A stretch of DNA of 64,000 nucleotides, taken from assembly GCA_003167495.1 (NCBI GenBank), contig PMSX01000351.1, positions 1 to 64,000 on the forward strand, given 5' to 3'. The translations under genes were made by a program, and so were the position numbers. The notes beneath the pieces are model-generated. The model saw only the letters and a program-made list of their open reading frames with translations. It was not told where the DNA came from and searched no databases. This document shows, piece after piece, positions 37,212 to 46,455 of the stretch. Each line of letters starts with the position of its first letter. Positions within the stretch are counted from its first letter, which is position 1. Origin of the DNA: Bryobacterales bacterium (GTDB lineage: Bacteria; Acidobacteriota; Terriglobia; Bryobacterales; Bryobacteraceae).

Positions 37212-37849
37212 AAATGACCGACGTCGAAGCCTGCGATGTAGGCGTTCGAGACGTCGAAGCCGAACGCGGGAAGAGTGCTGAAGTTGTAGGTGTACTGAAC
37301 GCCCGCTGGTCTCGGAACGATATAGCCGTTGGTGATGAGGTCCTGAAGAATGCTGCTAAACGCGCCCGTCAGAAGGATCGTCGCCGTCATGTTCTGCGAG
37401 TCTTCAATCGCAATCGTGCCGCCGGGAAAGAGCGTCTGCCAGATCCCTTGCAGTGAGTCAATGGTGCCGTCCCAGGAATTCTGCGCGACGCGTGCTCTGA
37501 GAAGGAGAAGGTAAGTCGGATCGGTGAGAGTCGGCGAGACGCTATCGCTCGGTTGAAATCCCACGGTCCGCGATTGGCCGATGAGCTGGCCAAGAACGTC
37601 GAGCTGCGGACCGACCGCGATGTCGAGATCGAAAGCCGCGTCGAAATTGGCGAGGCACTGCGTTACCCCGTCCATGATGAGAAGCGGGGCAGTCAGCCAG
37701 GAAAGAAAGTTCGGCGACGAGCTTTGGTACTGAGACGTCAGCAGCGACAGGTAGTAAAACGGAATCGGGCCTTGGCCCCACTCCATACCAAAGCCGCCAT
37801 AGCCGAAGCCATCTGTGCCGAAGCCGAAACTCTGAGGTGTAGAGCTCAT
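37208..37849 (-). CDS. DUF2612 tail protein
   Basis: A 213-residue protein. The Gly/Phe-rich N-terminus (FGFGTDGFGYGGFG) and LDIAVGPQLDVLGQLIGQSR, PTYLLLLRARVAQNSWDGTI match DUF2612 tail proteins, which sit after the J-like protein and connect baseplate to fibres (analogous to tail protein I). It follows the J-like gene by 4 nt. Confidence 0.82.
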   Translation of the reverse strand: MSSTPQSFGFGTDGFGYGGFGMEWGQGPIPFYYLSLLTSQYQSSSPNFLSWLTAPLLIMDGVTQCLANFDAAFDLDIAVGPQLDVLGQLIGQSRTVGFQPSDSVSPTLTDPTYLLLLRARVAQNSWDGTIDSLQGIWQTLFPGGTIAIEDSQNMTATILLTGAFSSILQDLITNGYIVPRPAGVQYTYNFSTLPAFGFDVSNAYIAGFDVGHF

Positions 37850-37853
37850 TTGG

Positions 37854-39230
37854 TTAAACCAGCGTGATGACGACGTTCGCCGAGACGCCTTGCGAGACCT
37901 GGTTGTAGGTCATCGCCAGATCGCTCGTTCCCGTGGGAGAGGCCGTGGTGCCGAGCGTGAGCGCGCGGATCGAGAACATCGGCGCGTCGGGATTCGGCCG
38001 AACGGTGAGAGCGGCGCCGTAGAGCTCGCTCAGAACGATAGTCTCGCCGATTTGCAGCGAGTTGAGATAGTTCACGATGGCCGTCTGAATCGCCGTCGTC
38101 GTCGAGGTCGTATAGTTCGCGAGCGAGTGAATCGAGAGACTGACGTAGGGCTGAACGTACGAAGGCAAGCTGAAGCGGATCGGCATTGTGACCGCTGTAT
38201 AAGGGTCGGTGACAGTGACGCTCGTCGTTCCGTTGGTGTAACAGCCGATGCCGCGCGCGCCATAGATCGTTTGCGCGACGGCCGCATTTGTCCCACCCTC
38301 TACGACGCACGTAAGAGAATGCTGCGGTCCTAGATTGATCCCATCCCCTATGTAGAAAGAAGCGCCCGTCTGCGTTCCCGCAGAGGTCGTGAGCGTCCCA
38401 GCCGTACCACTCGTAACGGTCGCGATGGTGTAGCTCGTCGCTCCGATTTCGATGGCCTGGCCGACATCGGTCGCGTCGAGCGGATAACCGCTAACGATGG
38501 TGAGCGCCGTTCCCGACGTGTTGCAGGTTCCAAAGGAGGCGGTGAAGCCAAAATAGTTTTCGAGGATGTTGTAGCGCGTAACGCCCGCAGTCGCGGCGAT
38601 AGCGGCGGTGACTGTGGCGCGCATCGTAAGGCTGGGCAGTGCGACGGAAAGCGCCTGGCGCGCGCGAAATTGTGAGTCAAGCTCGACCGGCTCGCCGTTG
38701 ACCGCGGGGGCGGGATTCGTGACGCTTGTCCAGCCGCTCGTCGGCGTCGCGATCACCGTGATCGTGTTCGCGTTCGCAGGAATCGCACCCAGCGTTTGAC
38801 ACGTCGCCGTAACGCTGATCGTTCCACCCGAGGCGATGGTGACTTGCGCGGGAAGGTTCCAGAGATAGCTATTCGCGTCCTGAATCACGCCGTTATTGAT
38901 GACGGCGTTCGGAGTGCCAACCAGCGTAACGACAGCCGTCGAAGCGATGGGAGCCTTACGCGCGATACCGTTCACCTTGGCGATATTGTCGAGCGCCGCG
39001 CCAATCGCCGTCCCCGGCGAGCGCCCGTTATAGGCGAGCTGGCAGCAAGACATCGTGTCCGCGCATTTGGCGGAGACGGCCGAGATCCACTGATAGTCGG
39101 CGGTGTCGACGCCCAGATACGCGTTCTGACCGTAGGCGGTTTGATACTGCGCGATCAGATCGGCGAGGATGTCGTTGTATTGCGGAACGGTCAGACCAGC
39201 CGGGCCAAGAGACGGGGGTGAGTAGCTCAT
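37854..39230 (-). CDS. Baseplate J-like protein
   Basis: A 458-residue protein opening LTVPQYNDILADLIAQYQTA, with GTAIGAALDNIAKVNGIARK and the J-type fold of repeated beta segments, then the conserved VDSQFRARQALSVALP-like segment (LDSQFRARQALSVALPSLTM). J-like proteins build the wedge periphery of contractile baseplates. Neighbours are the gp25-like and DUF2612 genes, as expected. Confidence 0.88.
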   Translation of the reverse strand: MSYSPPSLGPAGLTVPQYNDILADLIAQYQTAYGQNAYLGVDTADYQWISAVSAKCADTMSCCQLAYNGRSPGTAIGAALDNIAKVNGIARKAPIASTAVVTLVGTPNAVINNGVIQDANSYLWNLPAQVTIASGGTISVTATCQTLGAIPANANTITVIATPTSGWTSVTNPAPAVNGEPVELDSQFRARQALSVALPSLTMRATVTAAIAATAGVTRYNILENYFGFTASFGTCNTSGTALTIVSGYPLDATDVGQAIEIGATSYTIATVTSGTAGTLTTSAGTQTGASFYIGDGINLGPQHSLTCVVEGGTNAAVAQTIYGARGIGCYTNGTTSVTVTDPYTAVTMPIRFSLPSYVQPYVSLSIHSLANYTTSTTTAIQTAIVNYLNSLQIGETIVLSELYGAALTVRPNPDAPMFSIRALTLGTTASPTGTSDLAMTYNQVSQGVSANVVITLV

Positions 39231-39245
39231 GAGTGTTCTTTCGCG

Positions 39246-39641
39246 TTAAGACAAAGCCGCGCTCGGCGGCGTCGGTTGGTTCGTCACTGTGAGAGTTCCA
39301 AACTGCGTCTGCACCTGGCAGGAAAAGGAGAAGGCGCGCGTCGTCGAGTTGTAGCTCGTCGTCAGATTCGAGACGCTCAGCACATAGGGAGCGCCGAGAA
39401 TTCTTTGCTTCAGCAAGAGCGCCACGGTGTCGGGCTGACCGCCCGCGCCACTGACGCCCAAGATCGATTGAAAGAGCGGCGTGCCGGCGTTGACGTTTTC
39501 CCACCACTCGCCTTGCAGCAGCTTCAACCGGGTGCCGATGATCTGCGCTACGGCGTCGATGTCAGTGAGAAAGTTTCCCTGGCTATTGCCGTAGAGCGGA
39601 TCGCCCGTCGCACTCAGCGCGCGTACTGTGATGGTTGCCAT
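39246..39641 (-). CDS. Probable baseplate wedge protein (gp25/W-like)
   Basis: A 131-residue protein (NFLTDIDAVAQIIGTRLKLL, QGEWWENVNAGTPLFQSILG) that fits the position and size of the gp25/W-like wedge component between spike and J-like genes. The C-terminus is beta-rich (AFSFSCQVQTQFGTLTVTNQ). Confidence 0.75.
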   Translation of the reverse strand: MATITVRALSATGDPLYGNSQGNFLTDIDAVAQIIGTRLKLLQGEWWENVNAGTPLFQSILGVSGAGGQPDTVALLLKQRILGAPYVLSVSNLTTSYNSTTRAFSFSCQVQTQFGTLTVTNQPTPPSAALS

Positions 39642-39647
39642 AAGTTC

Positions 39648-40307
39648 CTAAACGACGGGACCGCTATCGCCGCTGCCGCTCGACACGCCTGAGTGCGTAT
39701 GCGTGAGGAAAGTTCTGCCGTCAATAGAACAGTGACCGCCCGTGATGTTCACCGCCGAGCTGCCGGCGACAGTGACAGTCGGCGCGGTGAGCGTAATCTG
39801 GCTGCCGGCGACGTCGACGACGACGGTCCCGTCTTCACTGCGAAGCTGCGCCGAGCTCGTCGAGTAATTTGAAAGTACGCGCGGCTGACTCCACGGTCCC
39901 GGAATGCAAAACCCATCGGCGAGCGAGTGCCGCCGTAAATGAATCTGGTTATTTCCGACCCCGCCCGATTGCCACCACGCGCCGATGTCCATATCGCCGA
40001 AGACGACGAGACACTCATCCCCCAGTGAAAGAGGCATCGTCAAAGTGAAGCCGCCGCCGCGCGGTAGCACTACTGGCACGTCGACGAGCTCGGGAAGCGT
40101 GATGGTCACGAGCGCGCCCGCTTGAAGAACCTGATCGGTCAGCGCGAGTTGCACGATAGCGGTTTGCTGCGTCGCGTTGAAGCTCTGAATCACGCCTGGC
40201 ATAGCAACGCGGAGGCCGCGCGCGAAAGCGCGAAAGGCGGCGGTCCACTGCGAGAACGAATCGCCCAGACGGGTTTGCAGCGACGGGGTATAAGACGGGG
40301 TGTCCAT
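39648..40307 (-). CDS. Baseplate spike (Gp138-like membrane-puncturing protein)
   Basis: A 219-residue protein: an OB-fold-like N-terminus (GVIQSFNATQQTAIVQLALT, PRGGGFTLTMPLSLGDECLV), a repetitive beta region (VDVAGSQITLTAPTVTVAGS) and a tip with THTHSG, an HxH iron-site-like motif. This matches Gp138 spikes, which pierce the outer membrane when the sheath contracts. Confidence 0.85.
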   Translation of the reverse strand: MDTPSYTPSLQTRLGDSFSQWTAAFRAFARGLRVAMPGVIQSFNATQQTAIVQLALTDQVLQAGALVTITLPELVDVPVVLPRGGGFTLTMPLSLGDECLVVFGDMDIGAWWQSGGVGNNQIHLRRHSLADGFCIPGPWSQPRVLSNYSTSSAQLRSEDGTVVVDVAGSQITLTAPTVTVAGSSAVNITGGHCSIDGRTFLTHTHSGVSSGSGDSGPVV

Positions 40308-40308
40308 G

Positions 40309-41265
40309 TTAGAAAGCCATAACCGCGTTCATCTTGGCGAGCGCGCGCGTCGCGCCGTGAATCTCCGTGTACCATTCATTGCCGCGCGTATCGCCGCGAT
40401 GCGTGATCCCGACGACGACATAGATGCCGTCTGGATCGATGAACACCTTTTGACCTGGATAGAGCGCGAGTTTCTTAAAAACGGCCGACGAGATTTGCAC
40501 GAGCTGGCCGAGCGAAGCTCCATAGTCGAGTAGGACGCGAAACATGAGCCCGTCTTCGACTTGTTCGGGTGTGCCGATCAAGGTGTACTTCGTCGCGCCT
40601 GAAGCCGCCGTCGCGGGCGCATACGGCGGTGCGTAGATGACATCGGGCGTCGAGCCCTGCGGGGCGAGCGAACGAATGACGACGCCCTTCCAACTCATCC
40701 AGAAATTCATAGCGTTCGTGGCGGCGGTCTGCGCGAAGTAGAGCGACGCGGGTCCAGCGAATGAAGTCCCGCGCGGATTGGCTGGCGCGCTCGCTAAGCT
40801 AGGATCGATATAGTCAATCGGAACGCCGCCCGCCTGGGCGACGAGCGCGACGGCGTTCGCCGGGCTCAGATTCGCGGGAATGACGGTCGAGACAGTCGGT
40901 CCGTTCTGATCCCAGAGTCCGACGAGACAATGAAGCGTCAGCGTGTAGTCAGTCTCATTGGCGCGCTCCCAGAGCGGCTGAAAGACTACGCCTTGAAAGA
41001 TCACGCCCGAGCCGGGGTTCTGATAACCCGCAGTGACGCTTACGGCGTCGCCCGCTTTGATCGTCGGCGCCAGCGCTGGCAGAAAGTTTGTGATGACGAT
41101 ATCGGCGGTCCACCAGCGCGCGAGGGGAAGCTGCTCGATGCGAAACGTACAGCGTAAGGCTTCGGGCTCCCATTGCGACGCTGAGACGGTCCACTCTTCG
41201 CCCGTCGCTTGCGGGGTGACTGTGAGCTTCCAAGCCTTGCCGAAGTAAGGGACCGTCGCGCTCAC
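40309..41265 (-). CDS. Baseplate hub protein
   Basis: A 318-residue protein between plug and spike genes (one nt from the spike start). GDAVSVTAGYQNPGSGVIFQ, SPANAVALVAQAGG and YPGQKVFIDPDGIYVVVGIT resemble gp27/gpD-type hub domains. The stop and start are packed against both neighbours, in the normal hub position. Confidence 0.78.
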   Translation of the reverse strand: MSATVPYFGKAWKLTVTPQATGEEWTVSASQWEPEALRCTFRIEQLPLARWWTADIVITNFLPALAPTIKAGDAVSVTAGYQNPGSGVIFQGVVFQPLWERANETDYTLTLHCLVGLWDQNGPTVSTVIPANLSPANAVALVAQAGGVPIDYIDPSLASAPANPRGTSFAGPASLYFAQTAATNAMNFWMSWKGVVIRSLAPQGSTPDVIYAPPYAPATAASGATKYTLIGTPEQVEDGLMFRVLLDYGASLGQLVQISSAVFKKLALYPGQKVFIDPDGIYVVVGITHRGDTRGNEWYTEIHGATRALAKMNAVMAF

Positions 41266-41627
41266 GCCGCAGCCGCCAGGGAGACGTAGCCGGGGGTGTC
41301 ATCCCATAGCAGGAGAAAGTCAGTCCCAAGATTTGTCGAGTTCGGGTAGTCCATCGCGACGCCCGACGCATTCAGAATGTAGGCCGAGCCGATCCCCAAG
41401 TACACGAACTGGCAGAGCAGATTCGCCGCCGGATAGTAACCCGTCAACATGGGAATGGAGTCGACGAGCAAGTTCCCGTTCCTGTCACTGATCGCCATCA
41501 GCCAGTACTGAGCGATCTCGGAGTAGCTTATGTCGAGCTGCAGCGTCGTCGTTCCCGCGTCGATAGCGAGCGCGACGACAAGACCTTGGTTCGGCTGGTT
41601 CGTAAGAGGAACGATTTGCGCTGGCAT
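41262..41627 (-). CDS. Baseplate plug family protein
   Basis: A 121-residue protein (IVPLTNQPNQGLVVALAIDA, AQYWLMAISDRNGNLLVDSI) with the pattern I recall for the phage baseplate plug family found in sheath-DUF3383 myoviruses. It overlaps the hub start by 4 nt. Confidence 0.75.
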   Translation of the reverse strand: MPAQIVPLTNQPNQGLVVALAIDAGTTTLQLDISYSEIAQYWLMAISDRNGNLLVDSIPMLTGYYPAANLLCQFVYLGIGSAYILNASGVAMDYPNSTNLGTDFLLLWDDTPGYVSLAAAA

Positions 41628-41628
41628 T

Positions 41629-42534
41629 TTAGAGCTGTCCGAGCTGGCCGACGTTCGAGCTCGACCAGTTTCCCGCCCCAGGTACGGACGGGAAACTCGG
41701 TAGCGTCGCGTAGTTCGTCGACGTGATGTTATTCTGCTGAGTCAGTGCCGCCGAGGGCGTAACGGATTGCACAGCCCCGCTCGGCGTCGAGTCCGTCGCG
41801 TTCGGCCGAGCCGATACCGCTGTAGCGCTGTTGCTGTCATCGCTCGAAGCAATGAAGGTCGAGCCGACCGCCGTCGCGCTCGCGAGGAACATCTGCTCGA
41901 AGACGATAGTCGCGCGCAAGCCATGAAGCGTCTTCACGTCGTCGGGCGCATTCACAGATTTGACGATGACGTTCGAATAAGTCGCAAGACGCGTTGTCAG
42001 CGTTACAAGCGTGCGCTGTTCGAGAAGATCGATCAGCGTCTCATAGGCTGAGATGCTCTTCGAGCGCGCGCCCGTCCAAGTGTTCGCGTAGTAGCTCGCC
42101 ATTGCGTCGCTTACCCCAATTTCGAGAGTGATGCGCGGGATCTGTTGATACGCGTGGTCACTGATCGAGGAGACGGGCGAAGACGCGCTGGTTTGAATGG
42201 GATGGCGCGTCGTCACCAGCTCGCGTACGTGTTCGATCCGCTGAACGCAATCGAACGCGTAGATAGTGACTGAGCCCGTCGTCGAATTTGTCGCTGAGCC
42301 TTGCGCTTGGCTCTGTAGCGAATTGCCCGATAGGGTATTCCCGGTGCCGTCCGTCACTTTACTTTGGACTTGCGAGACGCTCGCGGGAACGACAATCGTC
42401 GCGGGCGAGGGAATCTGTCTCCATTCGGGAGGGGACCACGGACCGGGCGTCGAAAGCGGGCCTAGCTCGGCCGCCGCGATCATCGGCGCGACGAGAATCT
42501 GTAAGTCGCTGAGGGCGAAGTAAACGCCGTTCAT
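41629..42534 (-). CDS. Dit-like distal tail/baseplate protein
   Basis: A 301-residue protein. The middle section (RHPIQTSASSPVSSISDHAY, TLEIGVSDAMASYYANTWTG, YETLIDLLEQRTLVTLTTRL) matches the Dit-like phage tail N-terminal domain. The Ser/Thr-rich flanks look disordered. It overlaps the tape-measure stop by 4 nt. Confidence 0.78.
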   Translation of the reverse strand: MNGVYFALSDLQILVAPMIAAAELGPLSTPGPWSPPEWRQIPSPATIVVPASVSQVQSKVTDGTGNTLSGNSLQSQAQGSATNSTTGSVTIYAFDCVQRIEHVRELVTTRHPIQTSASSPVSSISDHAYQQIPRITLEIGVSDAMASYYANTWTGARSKSISAYETLIDLLEQRTLVTLTTRLATYSNVIVKSVNAPDDVKTLHGLRATIVFEQMFLASATAVGSTFIASSDDSNSATAVSARPNATDSTPSGAVQSVTPSAALTQQNNITSTNYATLPSFPSVPGAGNWSSSNVGQLGQL

Positions 42535-44183
42535 CCTACGTACCCCAACTGCGCGATATTGCGTTGCGTCGTCTGACGTTGAGCTTTCGCGTAGTCGGCT
42601 ATGCCCTTCGTGACGTGCTGCTGAATCTGTTCAGGCGTGGCGTTCGGCTGCATGATGCTGACGCTCACACTGCCGATAGTGACGTTCGAACCGCCCCCGT
42701 TTGAATCGAAGAGCCCGCCGTCCTGGGCTCCCCAGCGCTTCATACCTTGTAGATATTTCTGCGGATCGTCTTCGAAGTAGCCGCCGAGTCTTCCATTTTG
42801 TAGACCCTTGACCCATTCCTCTTCCGTCTTCGCCCCGCGCACGCCTGAGAAGTTGCGTTGCATCATCGACGTGTAGTAGGCGGAGAAGTCGTCGAGCGAA
42901 GCGAACGAGCGATAGCCATTGCCGCCGGCATTCTTGACCCCGCCCATGTTGTTGTACTTGCTCATCACGGAGCTATTGAAGCCGTTCGTTTCGTGCTGCC
43001 ATTGCTCGTAGATGAGTTTTGGATCTACTCCGAGCTGAGCGCCGGCCTTGATAGCCAGCTCGCGCGCGCGCTTCGCTACGTCCGACGAAGGCGCGGAAGG
43101 CCCGGCCGTTGCGTCGTCGCCGGGCTTTTGCGAGTCGTTATAGAGCTTGGCTCCCCCGCCCAGGCCCGCGCCAATCGCCGCCCCGATCCCAGTACCGATA
43201 CCGGGCGCGATCATCGTTCCTAAGGCCGCGCCGAGGAGCCCACCCGCGTCTGGACCGAGCAAGGAAAAAGCGCTCTTGGCGAACATCAAAGCGTCGCCGG
43301 GATGCAGCGTGAGTAAAGCGAGGACCGCGCCCGCCAGATCTAAGACGATACGCGCGGCGTGCGAAAGCGTGATCAACATACCGCCGAGGACGTGAACGAC
43401 ATGCTGAATCGCCCCCGCCAATTTGTGAAAGCTGAGCTCGGTACCTTCGATGGATTGATCGCCGGTTAGTATGCCGATCAAATTGGTGAAGTCTACGAGC
43501 AGGCCGCCGAGTTCCATGCCCAGGTCTTTCACGACTTCCCAAGTCGTCTTGAGCACCGGAACGATGTTCTCGGAAAACGAGTCAGACCACTCGGGGATGT
43601 GCTGAATGATGTAGTCGCCCCACTCGTGAAACTTCGCGATGATCCAATCGATTTGCGGACCGAGATTCTCGACGAGATTCGAGACGAAGGCCATCGAGAC
43701 ATACTCGAACTCCATCCGCAGTTTGGCGAACTCCGTCTTGAGGTCGCGCACGCGGCGCATGTTCGCTTCGAAATTGACGCCCAGTTGCGCGGTCAATTTG
43801 TCCTGAAGTACGCCCATCTCGATCATGCGGGCTCGTATCTCGGGGTCCCAGATCGCGTCTTCCATTGACACGCCGAGCGCGTCAAGACTCATCGAGAGCT
43901 TACGCGCCTGGGCGGTGTTCATGAACATATGAAGCCCGAGCAGCCGATACTTCTGATCGGCGTCGGCGACTTGTTCAGCCATCCCAATCACGGCAGTCGA
44001 GACGCCCACTAGCGCGCCCGTTGCGGCGAGCTGCCACTTCAACAGATCGCGTATGACGCCGCCCGTGTTTCGTTCAACGGCCGCGCTCGCGTCCTTCAAG
44101 CCCATCTCGAACTTCCGCAGCTCTGGATTGTTGACTTGGAAGCCGAGCGAGACTAGATAGCTTTTGAGAACTTCAAGATCCAT
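42531..44183 (-). CDS. Tail tape measure protein with glucosaminidase-like domain
   Basis: A 550-residue protein. Residues 1-350 are helical with hydrophobic patches (LKSYLVSLGFQVNNPELRKF; MLITLSHAARIVLDLAGAVL; Gly-rich LGTMIAPGIGTGIGAAIGAG), as in tape measures. Residues 360-480 (IKAGAQLGVDPKLIYEQWQH, MSKYNNMGGVKNAGG, FASLDDFSAYYTSMM) form a GH73-like glucosaminidase domain, with the likely catalytic Glu in QWQHE. Such domains digest peptidoglycan during genome entry. The protein is short for a tape measure, implying a short tail if it is complete. Confidence 0.85.
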   Translation of the reverse strand: MDLEVLKSYLVSLGFQVNNPELRKFEMGLKDASAAVERNTGGVIRDLLKWQLAATGALVGVSTAVIGMAEQVADADQKYRLLGLHMFMNTAQARKLSMSLDALGVSMEDAIWDPEIRARMIEMGVLQDKLTAQLGVNFEANMRRVRDLKTEFAKLRMEFEYVSMAFVSNLVENLGPQIDWIIAKFHEWGDYIIQHIPEWSDSFSENIVPVLKTTWEVVKDLGMELGGLLVDFTNLIGILTGDQSIEGTELSFHKLAGAIQHVVHVLGGMLITLSHAARIVLDLAGAVLALLTLHPGDALMFAKSAFSLLGPDAGGLLGAALGTMIAPGIGTGIGAAIGAGLGGGAKLYNDSQKPGDDATAGPSAPSSDVAKRARELAIKAGAQLGVDPKLIYEQWQHETNGFNSSVMSKYNNMGGVKNAGGNGYRSFASLDDFSAYYTSMMQRNFSGVRGAKTEEEWVKGLQNGRLGGYFEDDPQKYLQGMKRWGAQDGGLFDSNGGGSNVTIGSVSVSIMQPNATPEQIQQHVTKGIADYAKAQRQTTQRNIAQLGYVG

Positions 44184-44786
44184 ATTCGTTTTTTGATTGG
44201 TGGTAAGCGTGCAAGCGGCGTTCGTTCTCGCTTTTCACGTCGAGCAGTTCGTGTACGTCGAGTAAGTCGTCAAGGGTGAACTGATCGGAGACGAGATCGC
44301 GATGCGTCCAGAGTCCCGCGAAGACGGGTCTGAACGCGAACGAGTCTAAAGTGGGGCAGTCGACGAGCCGAGGCCCAGCGCTGGAAGCATCGCCAGAATT
44401 TGACTCAACCCGTCGCCTTCGAAAAAATCCGTGAGGTTGAAGAGAAGCGCCTGAATGGTCAGACTCATGACGCCGACCAGATCGTATTCAAGCTCTTTCA
44501 CGGCGAAGGTCTCGGGGCGCACGAAGACGGGCATCGGTACGCCGTTCTCGTAGCGCCGACAGACGGCGAGCGCGTGACCTTGCAGCGAAGCAAATTCATC
44601 CTCGCTGAGCGCGCTCCGATTCGAAGCGAGCGACGCGCCCGCTTGTTTCGACAGCGCGCCTTCGATCACGGCGGGCAGCATCTTTGTGAGAACCTGAGCG
44701 AGAATCCAAGAGCCGTCGCGGGCTTTGAACTTACCGATCTGGTAGCGCTGACCTGCGATCTCGACATCTTTGGTGAGAGGTTTCAT
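44173..44786 (-). CDS. Tail assembly chaperone, predicted -1 frameshift product
   Basis: Predicted long form of the chaperone. A T-TTT-TTC slippery heptamer (plus-strand 44427-44421) lies in the zero frame about 25 codons before the short-form stop. In the -1 frame the sequence stays open to 44173 and looks protein-like (DSFAFRPVFAGLWTHRDLVS, LDDLLDVHELLDVKSENERR). The product would be about 200 residues, 11 nt into the tape-measure gene. This is the arrangement of lambda G/GT-type chaperones. An independent start for the second part is the alternative. Confidence 0.65.
44346..44786 (-). CDS. Tail assembly chaperone, short form
   Basis: A 146-residue protein (MKPLTKDVEIAGQRYQIGKF, ARDGSWILAQVLTKMLPAVI, LTIQALLFNLTDFFEGDGLS) between tube and tape-measure genes, where tail chaperones lie. 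It starts 4 nt after the tube gene. It would coat the tape measure during tube assembly. Confidence 0.75.
   Translation of the reverse strand: MKPLTKDVEIAGQRYQIGKFKARDGSWILAQVLTKMLPAVIEGALSKQAGASLASNRSALSEDEFASLQGHALAVCRRYENGVPMPVFVRPETFAVKELEYDLVGVMSLTIQALLFNLTDFFEGDGLSQILAMLPALGLGSSTAPL
44421..44427 (-). promoter_or_regulatory. Slippery heptamer for predicted -1 ribosomal frameshift
   Basis: The minus-strand TTTTTTC is read as GAT TTT TTC GAA in the chaperone frame, giving the X XXY YYZ pattern (T TTT TTC). Re-pairing one base back leads into the open frame encoding the extension. I saw no obvious downstream pseudoknot by eye, but a GC-rich stretch follows. Confidence 0.6.
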
Positions 44787-44789
44787 TGG

Positions 44790-45233
44790 TTACTCGCTGA
44801 TGATCTTGGCGCAAAGGAACATCCAGGAGATGTCCTGGCCTTTTTCGCCGTAGACTTTCGGAGGCACTTTCGAGAACGTGACGCCGGTACAGGTGTGCAT
44901 CGAGCCGTCGATCAGATTGCGCGCGGTGAACATACCGGCAGCCCACAATCCGACACTGCCCGAATCCGCGGCGGTCTTGCACGCGTTGAAGGTGTTCAGA
45001 AAGAAGGCGTGAACGTCGCTCGTCTGTTGCGCTTTCACCGTAATCGAGCCGTTGTCGCCGGCGATGTAGCTCATCATGATCGAGCCGTCTGCAGACTTCG
45101 CGACATCGGTCCGCTCTGTCGCCATTTCGATTTGCAGCTCGCCGAAGCCTTGCTGGTCGCCGCCGCCGAAAATATAAGTGCCGAGCGGGTGTACGAACGC
45201 GCCCGTCAAGTCTTTGAATGAGTAAAGTGTCAT
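44790..45233 (-). CDS. Tail tube protein (DUF3277)
   Basis: A 147-residue protein (YSFKDLTGAFVHPLGTYIFG, LQIEMATERTDVAKSADGSI, DNGSITVKAQQTSDVHAFFL) with the DUF3277 pattern of myovirus tube proteins. It follows the sheath gene by 40 nt, including an AGGAG-type site, in the standard sheath-tube order. Confidence 0.85.
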   Translation of the reverse strand: MTLYSFKDLTGAFVHPLGTYIFGGGDQQGFGELQIEMATERTDVAKSADGSIMMSYIAGDNGSITVKAQQTSDVHAFFLNTFNACKTAADSGSVGLWAAGMFTARNLIDGSMHTCTGVTFSKVPPKVYGEKGQDISWMFLCAKIISE

Positions 45234-45273
45234 GAAAGTGTTCTCCTAGAAATTTGAGTTCCCTGCCCCGCGC

Positions 45274-46410
45274 CTAGCGCTGAACGTTAACCCCGATGCT
45301 GATCGACTGAATGGCTCCGGCTTCGTTGAACGCGATATAGATGGGCATCGCTTGCCGCGCGGCCTTCGCGCCCGATCCTTGCAGAGCGAAGTCTTGCGCT
45401 TGAATCATGTAGCCTTTCGGCAACGGCGTCCCCGCCGTCAGCGCAAGAACTTGCTGCCCGTTCCAAGTGCCGGGTCCGATATAGCCGCGTGTGACGGCGC
45501 GCTCGCAGACTTGATGAGCGACATTCAAGAGCAACGCTTCGCCCGCGTTATTCTGCGGGATCGAGGGCAGCGCGATAAGCTGGTTCACCATCGATAGCTG
45601 AAGATCGGCGCTCAGCATGTCGAGGTTGAGAACCTCGTCAAAGAATTGGCCGTTGGGTAGAACGCCGGGCTGCAGCCACACGTAGCTGTTCGCGGTCGAT
45701 ACGTACACGTTGATATTGAGCGACTGAAGAAGCGAGACTTGCGCCTGCGTCAACGGCTCGGGCGTGATGCCGGTTTCGACCTTGAACATCATTGTAAAGT
45801 TGGAATTCGCGAGTCCGGTATTAAGACCCATCGCGACGCCCATACGTGCGGCGAACTCGTAGGCGTTCAGCGGAGCCGAGCCGGATTGCGTCGTCGCGTA
45901 GACGCCGAACGCGCGATTGTCGTTCGCGGCTTGCAGCGTCGCCGCGACGTTACCAGTGGTGTTGGCGAGTACGGCGGCGTCGGCAGTCGTGTAGAAGTAC
46001 ATGCAGACGGGGGTCGCGGCTTGCGCCCAAGCAGCGATAGCTTCATGGTCGGCTGCAGCCGCGCCGATGACGCCCACACCCCACCAATTCGGATTCGCCG
46101 CGCGGCAGGCCTGCACGGCGGTCAGGGCCGACTCGGGAACGGTCAGATCCTGGCGTCCGACATAGAGAACGCTGGGCTGAGGAGTGACGCCGAAGTAAAG
46201 CTGCGCGGCGTACACCTCGGGACTGGTCAAGCTGAAGCCAGCGGTCAGCATGGCCGCGACTGAGGTGTATTCTTGAATGCGCGTCGCACCCGAGATAACA
46301 GTCGACTGGCCGACGATCAGCGCGGAGTTGAAAGTCGGGACGTTGGCGCCCACGGGCGAAACGTTAATCGATACGGTACAGACGGGCGAAAGCGACAAAG
46401 TGCTAGACAT
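45274..46410 (-). CDS. Tail sheath protein (DUF3383)
   Basis: A 378-residue protein. The N-terminus (VSINVSPVGANVPTFNSALI, TRIQEYTSVAAMLTAGF) and central VLYVGRQDL, NWWGVGVIGAAAADHEAIAA, LNINVYVSTANSYVW match DUF3383 sheath proteins. It would polymerise around the tube and contract on infection. Its presence makes this a contractile-tailed phage. Confidence 0.88.
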   Translation of the reverse strand: MSSTLSLSPVCTVSINVSPVGANVPTFNSALIVGQSTVISGATRIQEYTSVAAMLTAGFSLTSPEVYAAQLYFGVTPQPSVLYVGRQDLTVPESALTAVQACRAANPNWWGVGVIGAAAADHEAIAAWAQAATPVCMYFYTTADAAVLANTTGNVAATLQAANDNRAFGVYATTQSGSAPLNAYEFAARMGVAMGLNTGLANSNFTMMFKVETGITPEPLTQAQVSLLQSLNINVYVSTANSYVWLQPGVLPNGQFFDEVLNLDMLSADLQLSMVNQLIALPSIPQNNAGEALLLNVAHQVCERAVTRGYIGPGTWNGQQVLALTAGTPLPKGYMIQAQDFALQGSGAKAARQAMPIYIAFNEAGAIQSISIGVNVQR

Positions 46411-46455
46411 TGATTTTTTTCCTTTTGAAAGAGAGAGTTTGAAGGCGGCGAGGTT

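Noticed and set aside
44400-45221. 273-codon plus-strand frame opposite the tube and chaperone genes
   Set aside because: Shadow of two well-recognised phage genes.
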